From NCBI GenBank assembly GCA_004335635.1, contig QAXH01002071.1, forward strand, positions 1 through 33,334: a DNA stretch of 33,334 nucleotides, read 5' to 3'. Positions 10,101-22,100 of the stretch are shown here, one piece after another (position 1 is the stretch's first letter; each line of letters begins with the position of its first letter). The position numbers were made by a program, and so were the translations under genes. Below the pieces are notes generated by a model. That model was not told the DNA's origin. It saw only the letters and a program-made list of their open reading frames with translations, and did not search any database. The DNA is from Chloromonas sp. AAM2. Its lineage: Eukaryota; Chlorophyta; Chlorophyceae; Chlamydomonadales; Chlamydomonadaceae.

Positions 10101-13100
10101 GTGACACACCGCTGTTTTCGAGTCCAGCAGTTGATCGTTCACTGAACATGTTTACCAAGACCACTCACCCTCGATGGCGTTCGAAGGTCCAGTAACAAAA
10201 ACGGCACTGGAACGGGAGGCGTCTCTAGGAGCGCACTGCCTGCCGCCCCAACCACACACCGACCTGCGCGACATGGGACATACTCGCCAAATAACATGGG
10301 CGGGGCAGGGACAGCAAGGTTTCTGGGAAGGTCCGGGCAGGAGCCGCCTCGGGCATGACACAAGATTCTGCAGGACATGAAGTAGGGCCGTACATGCGGG
10401 CATAAAGGCAAGTGTACAGTCAACTGCTGTTGCTACCAGGGCAACGTCCCTGCAGCAGCAGACACAGTGTGTCCTGGCCAAACACTTGTACAGACCTTGC
10501 TACACACCAGAATTGTTTGGCAGTACTGCAGAAATGCCGGCCATCAAGCAGCGTGGCTTACAGACCAGCCATGAAGCCGGCAGGTGCCTCGCTGTCCAAC
10601 TATCAAACAGCAATGTATTCTGGCCGCTGCAGCACTTAAGCACCATGGGGACCACGCTCATGGGCATTTCTCATCTTCTGCATGGGCCACACTCACTGGG
10701 CCAATCCATAGGTGATAGGTGTTGTGAATTGGTTCAGGTAGGCTGTGTCAGTGTAGTCAACAGCTGCCAGGTCGCCATAGGGTGTAAGGGGCTCTGAAGC
10801 ATCGAACCAAGCACCAGGGCAGAGAGCGCGGGGAGCGGAATTGAGCCATCTAACACAAGCCTGGTTGCAGTGGAGGCGTTTCATGATATCAAGCAGAAAT
10901 GAATCAGGCAGGCAAGCAAACGATGACGTGCATGGAAGGCAGACAACGGAATCATCCAATCTTCTGTACAGCAAGCAGCTTGGCGCGGTAAGGATTGATT
11001 CATGCTTTTTCTACTGAGCAAGCAGTCTGGCTTCCTGTCTGATCTGACAGTGATACTCCATATCTAGGATCCAGACTGGCTGATGACATACACGGCAAAC
11101 ATCACTTCCAGCCAGCACGAGCATGTGCGAACAGCTGCTAACCCAGCAACCAACCCCCTGCGGTGTTGGTTACTCACTTGGCAGGATTGAAGTGTCCGCT
11201 GGTAGCCAGGGGTCCAGCCCCAGGCGGCGCATGAGTGTGGTGAAGACTGCCTCCAGCGCCCCCGGCGCCACACGGCCCTGAGTCAGCGAGTGTGTGAGTG
11301 TGTCTGATTACATCTGTGTCGTCTGACAAGCCGAGCAAACGACGAGCCAATTTCCACATGCACCATCATCACACTCGCATTGCAGAGGACTGCTGGAGGT
11401 CTCAACCTCAACTTCTACGCGAGTGGCATATGGGGCAACATGCATGGAGCAGGGTGGAAGCAGAGCTGGAAACCCGTCACCAGCCTCGCAAACCCACGTC
11501 ATCACCTGAGAGTAGCCATCTGCCTCTGAGGGGAGCAGTTTGGCGGCCAGATTGAGTGCCAACGAGGCGGCCAGGGGGCGCAGCGGGTAGGGCACGAGGT
11601 CCAGCACCGCCTTGTCAACTGTGCAGCCAGGTAAGTGAGGCAAGGCAGTACAAGAGAAGGAACAGCAAGCCAGTGATACCGAATTCAGAACCTCCGCTGT
11701 GTCGCTGCAGAAAGGGTAGTCCTGACCGCTGATGCTCGCATGTGCATGACAGATGGTCGAGGTTGTTATGAAGCTATTAAGCTACAGCGCAATAGCTTCT
11801 ACCTGCTTTATACGCTCATGAGCAGTCCCACCTGCCACCAGTGTGACCTCTGCATCGGTCACTGGTTTGCCCCCTTGAGTCACAGTGACCGTGACGGAGG
11901 CGTTGCTGCCCGGGGCCACAAGGGCGAGCGCTGTGTCGCCCACTGAAGCGCGGGCAGGGCTGCTCACAGACACGTTCACGTTCAGCTGGGAGGCCTGAAG
12001 CAACACATAAGAAAGCTATTGTTAGAATGATTCATGTACCAGAAGTGCCTGCAGGATATTGAACTGTCATTAAGTGCTCAAAACACCAGGTGTGCTAATG
12101 CAAGCACTGAGCAGAGGACAGCGGACAGTGCACTCAGTGCACTCAGTACAGGACTGCGGGGCACTTGCTGGGCAGCCAGAACCGCCTCATGCGTAGTTAT
12201 GACTGCTCTCACCACTCAACATGCAAACGTTCACATGAACACCAACTTTCTGTTGTTGAATTATCAACGTTCGGCAACTTACGCACGGTCTTGAGTGTGT
12301 TGTGTCCCAGGGGCCTGTTCATTGTGTTGTGTCCTAGGGGGCCTGTTCATTGTATTGTGTCCTAGGGGGCCTGTTCCCTGTGTTGTGAGAGCTGCAGCAT
12401 GTGCGGCAGGGCCACACCAGCCCGGTGCCTCACCTCCTTGACCTCGAGAGTCACAGGGCCCAGGACGTGCGTGTGGGGCGAGCCAACGTCAAACAGCTTG
12501 GAGACGGGCACGCCTGCAAGAGACGCAAACATCAGTCACTGCCTCACAACCAGTACGCTGGTGATGGCTTGCGCTTAGCTCTTGACTTGGAAAGTGCTGC
12601 ATGGGGTTTGGGTCGATCGATGGCTTGTGCTTGACTCTTGACTTGACAAGTGCTGCATGGGGCTTGGGTCGATCGATGNNNNNNNNNNNNNNNNNNNNNN
12701 NNNNNNNNNNNNNNNNNNNNNNNNNNNNNNNNNNNNNNNNNNNNNNNNNNNNNNNNNNNNNNNNNNNNNNNNNNNNNNNNNNNNNNNNNNNNNNNNNNNN
12801 NNNNNNNNNNNNNNNNNNNNNNNNNNNNNNNNNNNNNNNNNNNNNNNNNNNNNNNNNNNNNNNNNNNNNNNNNNNNNNNNNNNNNNNNNNNNNNNNNNNN
12901 NNNNNNNNNNNNNNNNNNNNNNNNNNNAAGTGCTGCATGGGGCTTGGGTCGATCGATGGCTTGTGCTTGACTCTTGACTTGACAAGTGCTGCATGGGGCT
13001 TGGGTCGATCGATGGCGTGAGCTGAACCGATGTGCGCGGGAGCTGCTTGGCTCATCAGCCCCCGTGCCCAGTACAGCCAGTCACAGCGAGTGCATAGGCG

Positions 13101-16100
13101 CTTGCAAACTGTTCTGTCTTGTCTTGCTGTTGCTTTTGTGTAAGGAGCCGTCTTCACATACCAGGAGGAGCGTTAGCGTCTGGTGCGCTGGGAACAGACA
13201 GGAGCACCGTCACCGCACATCCGCCCCGGCACTCTGGCCCGAGCGGTACGGGCAGCGTCACCAAGCCCTCAGCCACAGCCTCCACCAGCTGTGTTTTCAA
13301 AGGACGGTCCACATTTCCCCACACAAGCAGTGCCGAGGCAGAGTCGCCCCAGGAATTTTGGAAGGAGACGCCTGCCACTGATCCCGGTGCATACTGGGTG
13401 GCGTTGGGCGTCAGGGGCGGCTCGTCAAAGGACGATAGGGGGCTACTGGCCCACTCAGTGGAGTTCAGTCCGATGGAGTCGGAGGTGCATGCCTTGGGCT
13501 CGTCAGCGGTGCAGGCAGTGAGGATGAAGGCGCCGACGCAAGGCAGGGACAGCTGGCATTGCGCAGCGGACTTGGCTGCAGCGTAGAAGAGGTGGTAGCA
13601 CAGGCGCGAAGGCAGTGTGAGCATTGGCAACCGCAGGCAACCATGATGGTGGCAATTAAGGCTCAGCAGAGCCAATCTCACACATGCCTTAGATCATGTG
13701 CATTTGCACATCTGTTGTTGGCAATCATTGTAAATATATGTTGCAAGGTGGTAATGTTTGCTAGCTCGAGTGTTACACATCCAGGTACTTTCCATGTAAG
13801 TAGCCGCGGCTGTGGATCAGCGATTATCTCGATTATCTGCTTATGTTTGGACAAGGTGACCCACCATCGCCAGAAACGATGTTGCATGAGCTGGTGATGT
13901 CGCAGCTGGCGCCAGCAGTGGTGTTCGGCTCGAGCGTGATCTTCAACTCCACGCCCTGTAACAAATGTCAAGGTGAGCACAGGGCATGAGTGTTGACACC
14001 ACTGTGAGCACTGATAAGATGGCAAAGGGGGTCACGTAAGGATGTTGTACGTCCGCACGTCCGATCACTGACACAGGGACGGGCTACCACTGCTTGCAAA
14101 GAGCTAAATCCGACCTGCAACGGCTTCCCTGGGCAGGCTCTTGATCACTGGTGCCAACAGCTGCCTATGCATCTCCTGACCTGAATGTTGGATTGGTCTT
14201 CGTTGCTGATGACTGAGGCCAGCACCCCCCAGTCCAGACCGGGCACGTCGGTGTCCAGGGTGCGGGACAGCTCCACGCGGCGGGCGGCCTCCTCAAGCCT
14301 GTGCACACATAAGAGTGTGTACACACATAAGATCCCTCACACAACAGCAGGTACAGCCAGCGAGTGGCTGATTTGCCATGAAGCATGAATCTCAGAGAGC
14401 TGTGCTTGAAATGACGGCCAAGAAGGTATGCCTGATTGCTTTACCAGGAATTTTTTTTTTGCCTTTGGCGCAAGGCAGTTTTTTTTTTGCCTTTGGCGCA
14501 AGGCAGATCCTGGACAAGCTTGAGCTGCAGCCAAGCCCTAGTCAGCCTCAATGGGTTGCTGCCAGGTTCACAGACCTGCATTACCCTGCGTGACCAACTC
14601 ACTGCACAGTTGCCTTGTGCTCAACCATGATCATCACACAACATGCCATAAGCAAAAACCCCTGGTCAACGCGATACCCTGCAGTCAATGCGAATCAACG
14701 CTGCGTGCCTCACTCACTGCACAGTTGCCTTGTGCTCAACCATGATCATCACACAACATGCCATAAGCAAAAACCCCTGGTCAATGCGATACTCTGCAGT
14801 CAATGCGAATCAACGCTGCGTGCCTCACTCACTGCACAGTTGCCTTGCGCACGATGCGCTCGCGAGTGGGCCCCACCCAGGCCGCCTCCATGGCCAGCGT
14901 GTCGCCCGCTGAAGTCACGTTGGCAGCGGGCAGGGCACCCAGCTCTATCTTGGCAGAAGCTGCACCCTGGGAGTCGGTTGTCACATTCTGGACAGAACAC
15001 GCAGCAGCCAGTCCTTGTTGACCTTCTGGGGTGTGATGCAATCCTGACCCCCCTAACCCAACCCTAACCCTAACCCTAACCCCTAACCCTAACCCTAACC
15101 CTAACCCTAACCCTGAGGTCCTGGGACTGTAAGCCCAGAAGAGTGCTGTGCTGACGGAAATGCGACGCAGATGGTTGGCTAAGCGATGCAGGGCACAGCA
15201 GGAGAGCAGGTCATTACCGGAACAAACCTAATGCCATTATGATATGCCATCTGTCAGCAGCGAGATTGGTAACTCGATGAGTGGGCTTGGACACAAGACA
15301 CGTGTGATTGAGGTGCTTCGTGAACAGCGGTAAGCTGTACCTCACCATGACTCCCTTGGCCTTGGCTGTTTTCCAGACCACCTCAATGGGCGCCTCTGAG
15401 ACCTGGCTGCCAAGGTAGCTGGTGGCCTGGAGCGAGATCTCTATGGTGCCATTGGGACGGGCCTGCGATGCATTCATTCATTCGCAAACACACAAGGCAC
15501 GCTTCAGCTGCACGTCAGCACTGCTAAAAACCATCCCATGCTCAGCGACTCAAGCTGAGCTCCACACTAGGATTGGATACACAAGTGCTGCTAGCTGGCC
15601 AATTTGCATAACATCTGCGTCAACACCGTCTGCGGCGAAGTCATCACCCGCATGTTGCGCCAATTACGTAATAATTTTATCGATTAAAAATAGGATTACG
15701 TAGTAGGTCCTCTCCTGCCCCTGAGCCCCACTCCGACGACGTCCCTTGTCCTATGACGACTTCCCTGATGTAATAAGCTGTACACACTTAGTCACTTACC
15801 CAAGCAGGTGCTGAGAGCGTGAGGTCAGCGGTGGGTGGCCTGGGGTCGGACACAACCAGGGAGTCGCTGGCCACAGGCACCATCCCGCTCACGTCCACAC
15901 CTGTGGCGGCACCCACCAACCCACTGGACCCCATAAACCCCGTGGATACAGTGGTAGCCCTGCCTGATGCAGCCGTTGAGGTACTCATGGCCATGGTAAA
16001 AGCTGCAGGTACAAGGCGGAAAGCATGGGCAAGGGCCATCGTGAAAGTCTTGGTTATGGTGCCAGTGTTGAGTCATCAAAAAGTTGAATCAGCCCAACCT

Positions 16101-19100
16101 GTGTTCACTTACCTTCTGAATTCGCTTGTGCCAGGCGCCGCTGGCCCTTTCCGCCCTGTGCTGGTGGTTGAGGCACGTACAGCGTAATGTCATACGAGCC
16201 CATCTTGGCAGAGGTAGGCACCTTAATGGTTGTGTGAACAGAACCGTAGCCAGCAGCCACAGGCACGGACACACTGCAGCGTGCACGTTGGCATGTTGCA
16301 TGTGCTACAAATGTGCAGTGTTAGCTGGTACTGTGCAACACTTCTTCATACTGCTCCTAAGGTCAACTGCCAAAGCATGCTGTCCATGCGTGACAGGCCC
16401 CGTGCAGGGCAGGCCTGTCCTGAAAGCACTCTTTTATTGTCAGCTTTGCATTGAGCCTGCCAGTTGTGATGCAACTGCAGAACAGTCAAGTAAGCGTGGC
16501 AGCATGTGTAGGATGGACTCCAGAGCGAACGGCCTGCCAATAATGCTGGACATCTGCGACCGTTCCGTTGTTACTTTGTTGTCAAGCAAGCGATTGAAGT
16601 AACAACTCGTGAAGAAAGCAAGAGGTGTTCAGTTGGCCAGCCGCTGATACAAACTCCAGAACAGGAGGCCTGCCGATGATAATGAACACCTGTCGCTGTT
16701 ACTGTAAGTGTCAAAGCAAGCATACAAACCGACAGCTCGAAGGCAGCAACAGGCGCCCAGCCTCGCTGACAAGCCGCAAGCCCGGCATCGCTCGCACCTG
16801 CTTGACGGGGTCCCAGCCGTCCATCCGGGGCGGATCACCAGTAGCGCCTTTTCCACGTCCGGTGCCTCCAGCGACCAGTCATCTTCCTCGGCTTTGTCAC
16901 CCTGCTTTTTCTTCTGTGCAATGTACCCTGTCACGTGCAGCGTGTCGCCAGGACGCAGCAGCGCACGATCAAGTGCTAGCGCACCAGTGTAGTGTTGTCC
17001 CGTTTGCGCCGTCCATGTGCCCACATTCTGGGTGAAAGCAACTCCCTGCTTGCTGCCAGCCTTGCCAAGCACAACGCCCGCCAACCGCACGTATCTATTG
17101 TTGGAATCTGGCTTGGGCATGGCGACTGCGCACACGCCGTCAGCATCCGTTGTGCATGAACCGACCAGGCTGGGTTCCATCTGCACACAACGCAGAACGT
17201 CGCAGGCTTGTTGACAGTAGTCATTACAAGGTAAGGGGAGCAGCTGACAAGGTGAAGGTGGCAGGCGGTATCAACGCGTCAGTGGCGCACGAGAACCAAG
17301 TGGCCGCATGTTGAGCGACCATTGGACGTAACCAAGCACACGCCAGCACACGCCAGCACACCGGCTCTGCTGTTTGTGGCAAGTGCCCCAGCTCTCACAA
17401 ACAAGCATAGCACAAGCAAGGCAAAGCAGTGGCCTTCAGTTACTGGTATGAAGCCCCACCTGGTATGCAGCATACAGGAACACAGTGGCTCCCTCAACGG
17501 GCCCTGGAGCATCTGGGTCAGTGCTGGCCACCCACACCAGCACATCCTTGCCGGCTGATACAACCCATGTGACTGCCAGCTGCGAACGCAGTACCAGCTG
17601 CACGTTGTTGGAAACGTTGTGCTGGGTGGGCCACTGCACCTGCGCAACAAAAAGACAAAGCCAAGTTCTGCTTGAAGCAAACATCATCCTGCAACAGCAT
17701 GCTGCAGGAGTGGTGAGCCAAGTGTGAATTTGATAGTTGCTGGAAGAACATCTGGCACAAAGCGTTATCAAACCAACAGCAGCGCACCACACAGTTTGAC
17801 TTCTTCCGCTAACAGAGGCCGGCATGCCTCCAGTGGTGCCAAGGTCGTCATGTGTGTGCTAGTCAAGTAGCGCTCTCCACATGTGAACGTGCAGCCATTC
17901 CACTCATCCATGCGCTTTGAGCAAACTTAAACGCTGCACAGCCAGTGCCTCACCGTAGAGCAGCACGTGTCTACCACGTGTACGTCCTTTGTGGTGTCCA
18001 GCGGCAGCAGCAGCTCAGTGGCATTGTCAGGGTTGCCGCGCAAAACCTGCTGGCCTGCAAAGTATTAGACATGTCGTCAGATGCACTGGGTGTCGCGCGT
18101 CATTGGGGTTCAGGCGTGATTCAAAGATGACAGGCCGGCCAGGCAGAACAACCCAGGCACACAAGCCACGCGTGGCCCACAGCAGCCTACAAGGAGCAAA
18201 CATTGACGTGGGCAGTTGGCGTGGCCTGGCGTTGGCTGCGGGTAAGTGAAATGCAAGTTTTACGGGGAACTGTGCTGCTGGCCAGATGAGGTGCACTGGG
18301 AGAATTGGAACTCACTCTGCAAACCGTCAAGCAAATCAAACAGCGTCCCATGGCGCATTTCAAACCAAGACAGCAATCAGCAAGGCAACCCCATGATGCA
18401 GTTGTGGTTGCAGCCCAACTTGGTCTTGCCTTTGCTTCTACCCTGGCTTGGCCCTGCCCATGCCTGCACCACACCATCAGCGCACCATGCGGGATGCCAC
18501 CTGAGTATCACTCACTGGCTGATCCCAGCACATCGCTGACCAGCACCTGCCCAGCCGTCATGAGCCTGACCAGTTTGGCTGCACCCTTTTCATCCTCCAC
18601 ATTGAAGGACCAGGCAGACGCTTGTGTGGTCTGGTTGTCAGTGCCCTTGGCCACAAGAGGCCAGGCAGACGGGAGATCGCTAGGACTGAACACAGCCACC
18701 CTGAGAGCCACAAGCACAAGCACAACGTGATCATGCACGCATACACACAGATAAAGCAATCATGAATGTCCTGGTGCAAAGAAAAACATGAATGTCCTGG
18801 TGCGTAGAAACAAGAAATAAAGGGTACTGCCTTTTGGTGTGTTGATGCGCTGCAATACTCAATGCAGCAGCGGAGTCCTCAGCGCAGCCAGGCATACCAC
18901 AGAGCTACCCAAAGTATGTGGCTGTGCTGGAGTGTGACAGCAAACTAACGTGGCGAGCTGTGGCCGTGTCTGCATCTGCATTACGCTGGGTGTAGCGGTG
19001 GAGCTCACTTGACTTGTGGCAGCGCCAGGAATGGGTAGACTGGCAGCGACCACCATGTGCCTGAGCTTGCCTGCAGTGTGGTGCACAAGTCACCATACTC

Positions 19101-22100
19101 GTCAGCTGATCATGACACCATCCAATACCCATACTAACATGAGCAGCACGGCCGACGCTGATAGAGAGCGCTCCGATGATCAATAGATTGCAGCCAAGTC
19201 CCCGACTACAGCAATATGTACAGCTCACAAGCAAAGGGCTCGCGCACGAGTGCTGTTGGCTACCTGACAGCTCAGTGCCCGTTTCCAAAACCGTTTCCAG
19301 CATGGTGCAGGCCTTACCTGTAGCGGCTTGCCATAGCCATCCATGATGTCTTCATCCGCAGTCACTGTGGCCCTGTAGCGCTGGCGTGGCTGCAGCCCGT
19401 CCACCTGGAGCTGAAGCTTGGCGGGTCCCACCGGTGTAGCACGCGAGATGGGAACCTGGAGCGGGACACGCGGCAGGAAACTTGCCATGAGATGCACATG
19501 CGTCCATGCAGTTGAGATGCCTGTTGTTGACAATGAGCAGGGTGTCTTCAACGAATGCCATGTTTGACGAACTTTGGCTTATCAAACATGGCATTTGTCA
19601 TGTACTCGTCAAGGGCTTGCCAACGAACTGTCTCTCTAGTAATTCTGCTACTTGACCCGAGGCAGAAAGGCCTGCATCTTTGAAACACTCTCATCCGATC
19701 AAGGCAGCAAGAACCAAAAGGTTTGAGGCAAGCCTGCTATGAAGAACTACATTTCTCAATCACCAACCATTGTGCAAGACCATTGATTCTGGCTGCCATG
19801 AGCAATCTGTAGGTTACCTGTCTTGATCATGTCCATGACTCTTGATTGCACAGCTGGCTCCCTTCCCACCTCAGTACAGCTTGAATTGTTGGCAAAGGGC
19901 TGGTCCAGTTTGCAGATGGAGATGCGTGCAGCCAGCTGTCCCGTGGTGACATTGGGGCTCAGGCCGTGTGGCAGCCACAGTGTCAGGCGCCGGTAGCTGC
20001 AGCAACCAGGATCAGGGCAGGTGCTTAGAAGGGCAGGGGCGGCTACACGATATGCATGGAAGAGGAAGCACGCATAGTCAAGTTCTTTCCTGATCTTTCG
20101 GGCTGCAAGGCTCATGGAAAGTCATTGTCAGCTGCGAAGACAAATTGTCAACGGTATGCTGCAACGGAACTGTAACCCGCTGACATAAGGTAAAGATGCG
20201 TGGCCAAACTGAAGCACAGCCGATGGCCAGACGCCAGAGCGGACAGCCTTGGCTTGGTGGTGAAGGCAGCACCTGCACAGCCTATTGCACTTCTTTCCCA
20301 GATATGAACAACAGTCCATCATGCTGCATTCCAGCCTGACCTTGTTCCATCCCAGATTGAGTCGCCTGGGTTCTCAATCTTCTGAGAGTCCTGTCGTATG
20401 GGTAGGCGGAACGAGCGAAGGCCCGCCAAGCCCACGCTCTGTTCCCGTGTGGTGGGGCCGGTGTAGGAGCTGTAGCGGCTGCCTGACGGCAGGACCAGGC
20501 TGTACCTGAAAGAACAGCCAGAAATCTACTGAACAGCATGACAACATGTATTGGTAAGCAAGGGTGGTGAGGCAGGCTGATCATATGTAGGTAATGTTGC
20601 GTCTGAAGACAGCCTTGGAAACGTGTTGTCAACACCCTGTAACATCGCAATGGTGACTAAGGGTGCTGGCCCAGACTGCAAGTTTGCTCTGTGTGCATGT
20701 GCATCAGTTGTATTGATAGAATGGCCTGCCAAGAGCAAGGCCAGCAACGGCCTGGCACGAGTCATGAGGACACCCGGTCTACGGTACAATTTCTGCAATT
20801 TCTGTACAAGCTGTTTCATGAGGGACTTGGACGCTCAGTTAACAAAAAACGACATCTTCCGAGCGCCGCTCTTTGCACCAAGCGTGGCAGGGGCATGAAC
20901 GACACTTGGCTTGTGACATGCGTGAGACATGCCAAACCAAGCCTTCCCACTCTATGCTGACTGATGCGGCAAAAGGCGGATCGGCCACTGGGTGGCGGGT
21001 GAGAGACACCTGCACTAGGCCTTCAGGGTTTCAGGGCAACACTCACTTGCTGCCGCTCTCCAAGGGGTCTGAAAAGCTCACAGCCACACACGTGTCGTCA
21101 CATGTCGACTGCACAGTCCAGCGTGAAACAATCAGACGTATGCAGACAATCATGTGCGTGGGTGCCCAGCACAAGGCACAGGCAAGGCATGGCCTGATCT
21201 CATCAAACTGAGCTCATCATCTGCGTTGAAAGTGTGCGTCTTGCTCCCTACTGTCGGTGTAGGCGCATTCAAGGCAGGGGCCAAAGTGCTGCAACAGTCA
21301 GGTCATGGCACCACAGGGGTGCTGTGGACATGTACAGGCACCCTTGCCTACAGCCGTTGGTGGTCAGCATGCACGATATTTCGCTGGTGGTCATCGTTCT
21401 GATCACACTATCAGTTCAGGTACTGATGGTGATAGTTCATGCGTGGTAGTCCACAGCAACAACCACAGGCGAGCCATGTTGCTGAGGGCATGTGTATGGT
21501 CGCTGCTCACTTGTACGTCAGTGGTTTCCTGAGTCCACGGTGACATGCACTTGGAAAAATTGAGCTTGATGCCCTGCGTAGGCTGCAGCTGCAGTGCGGA
21601 TTCCAGCAGCTCAAAGTTGACAGGGTAGTTGAAGCTCAGGGTCACAACACCTGCACAGCGGCCAGGACAGCGCTGTTACCGGGAACATCATCACGCATGA
21701 TTTCAAGAGCACTTGCACAAGCCACATAGGATGTGGTACAGCAAGCATGACACGGGATGTAAGGTGCAGAACACTGGGCAATGCTTGTTGAGTAGGCACG
21801 GCCAGGAATGGTGGGATTGCCAGGTCAGTGCTGGATGATGCGATTGATGCCTTTTACATGTTGAAGGAGCACTGAAGCAGCACAAGTTGGTCTCAGGCAG
21901 ACTTGAAGCATGGATGCATGCGCACAGCATGTGCTAGGAGTGAGTGTGCTGTGCTGCTCACCGTCCGGCGGCACCTCTGGCAGCAGGTCATCAGGCATGC
22001 CAATGATGGGGCTCCACAGCCCTCCTGTCAGGTTTTCGGCGCGCTCTGACATCACCGTTCCCAGGCTCATGGAGAGGGGGTCACTGGTCAGCGGCACAGG

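Larger units (their letters stand above)
10697..17639 (-). other. Macroglobulin gene exons 15-28 (central macroglobulin domains)
   Basis: Exons in transcript order: 15, 17639-17460; 16, 17180-16798; 17, 16273-16113; 18, 16002-15800; 19, 15462-15346; 20, 14987-14833; 21, 14298-14181; 22, 13955-13865; 23, 13575-13162; 24, 12513-12434; 25, 11994-11832; 26, 11618-11506; 27, 11277-11178; 28, 10793-10697. Exon 15 (LRSQLAVTWVVSAGKDVLVW, then GPVEGATVFLY) and exon 16 (TTDADGVCAVAMP, LDRALLRPGDTLHVTGY) are the clearest family blocks. Exon 17 has VPTSAKMGSYDITLYVPQ, the usual strand after the RPGD domain. Exon 23 is the largest (414 bases) and has several Cys residues. Most introns here contain repeats, annotated separately. 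Confidence 0.8.

Noticed and set aside
12489..13157. Long frames running through the N gap
   Set aside because: They consist of minisatellite plus unknown bases and are open only because the N run and the repeat carry no stop in that frame.
15051..15114. A chromosome end
   Set aside because: Exons of the same gene continue in phase on both sides, so the telomere-type tract is internal.
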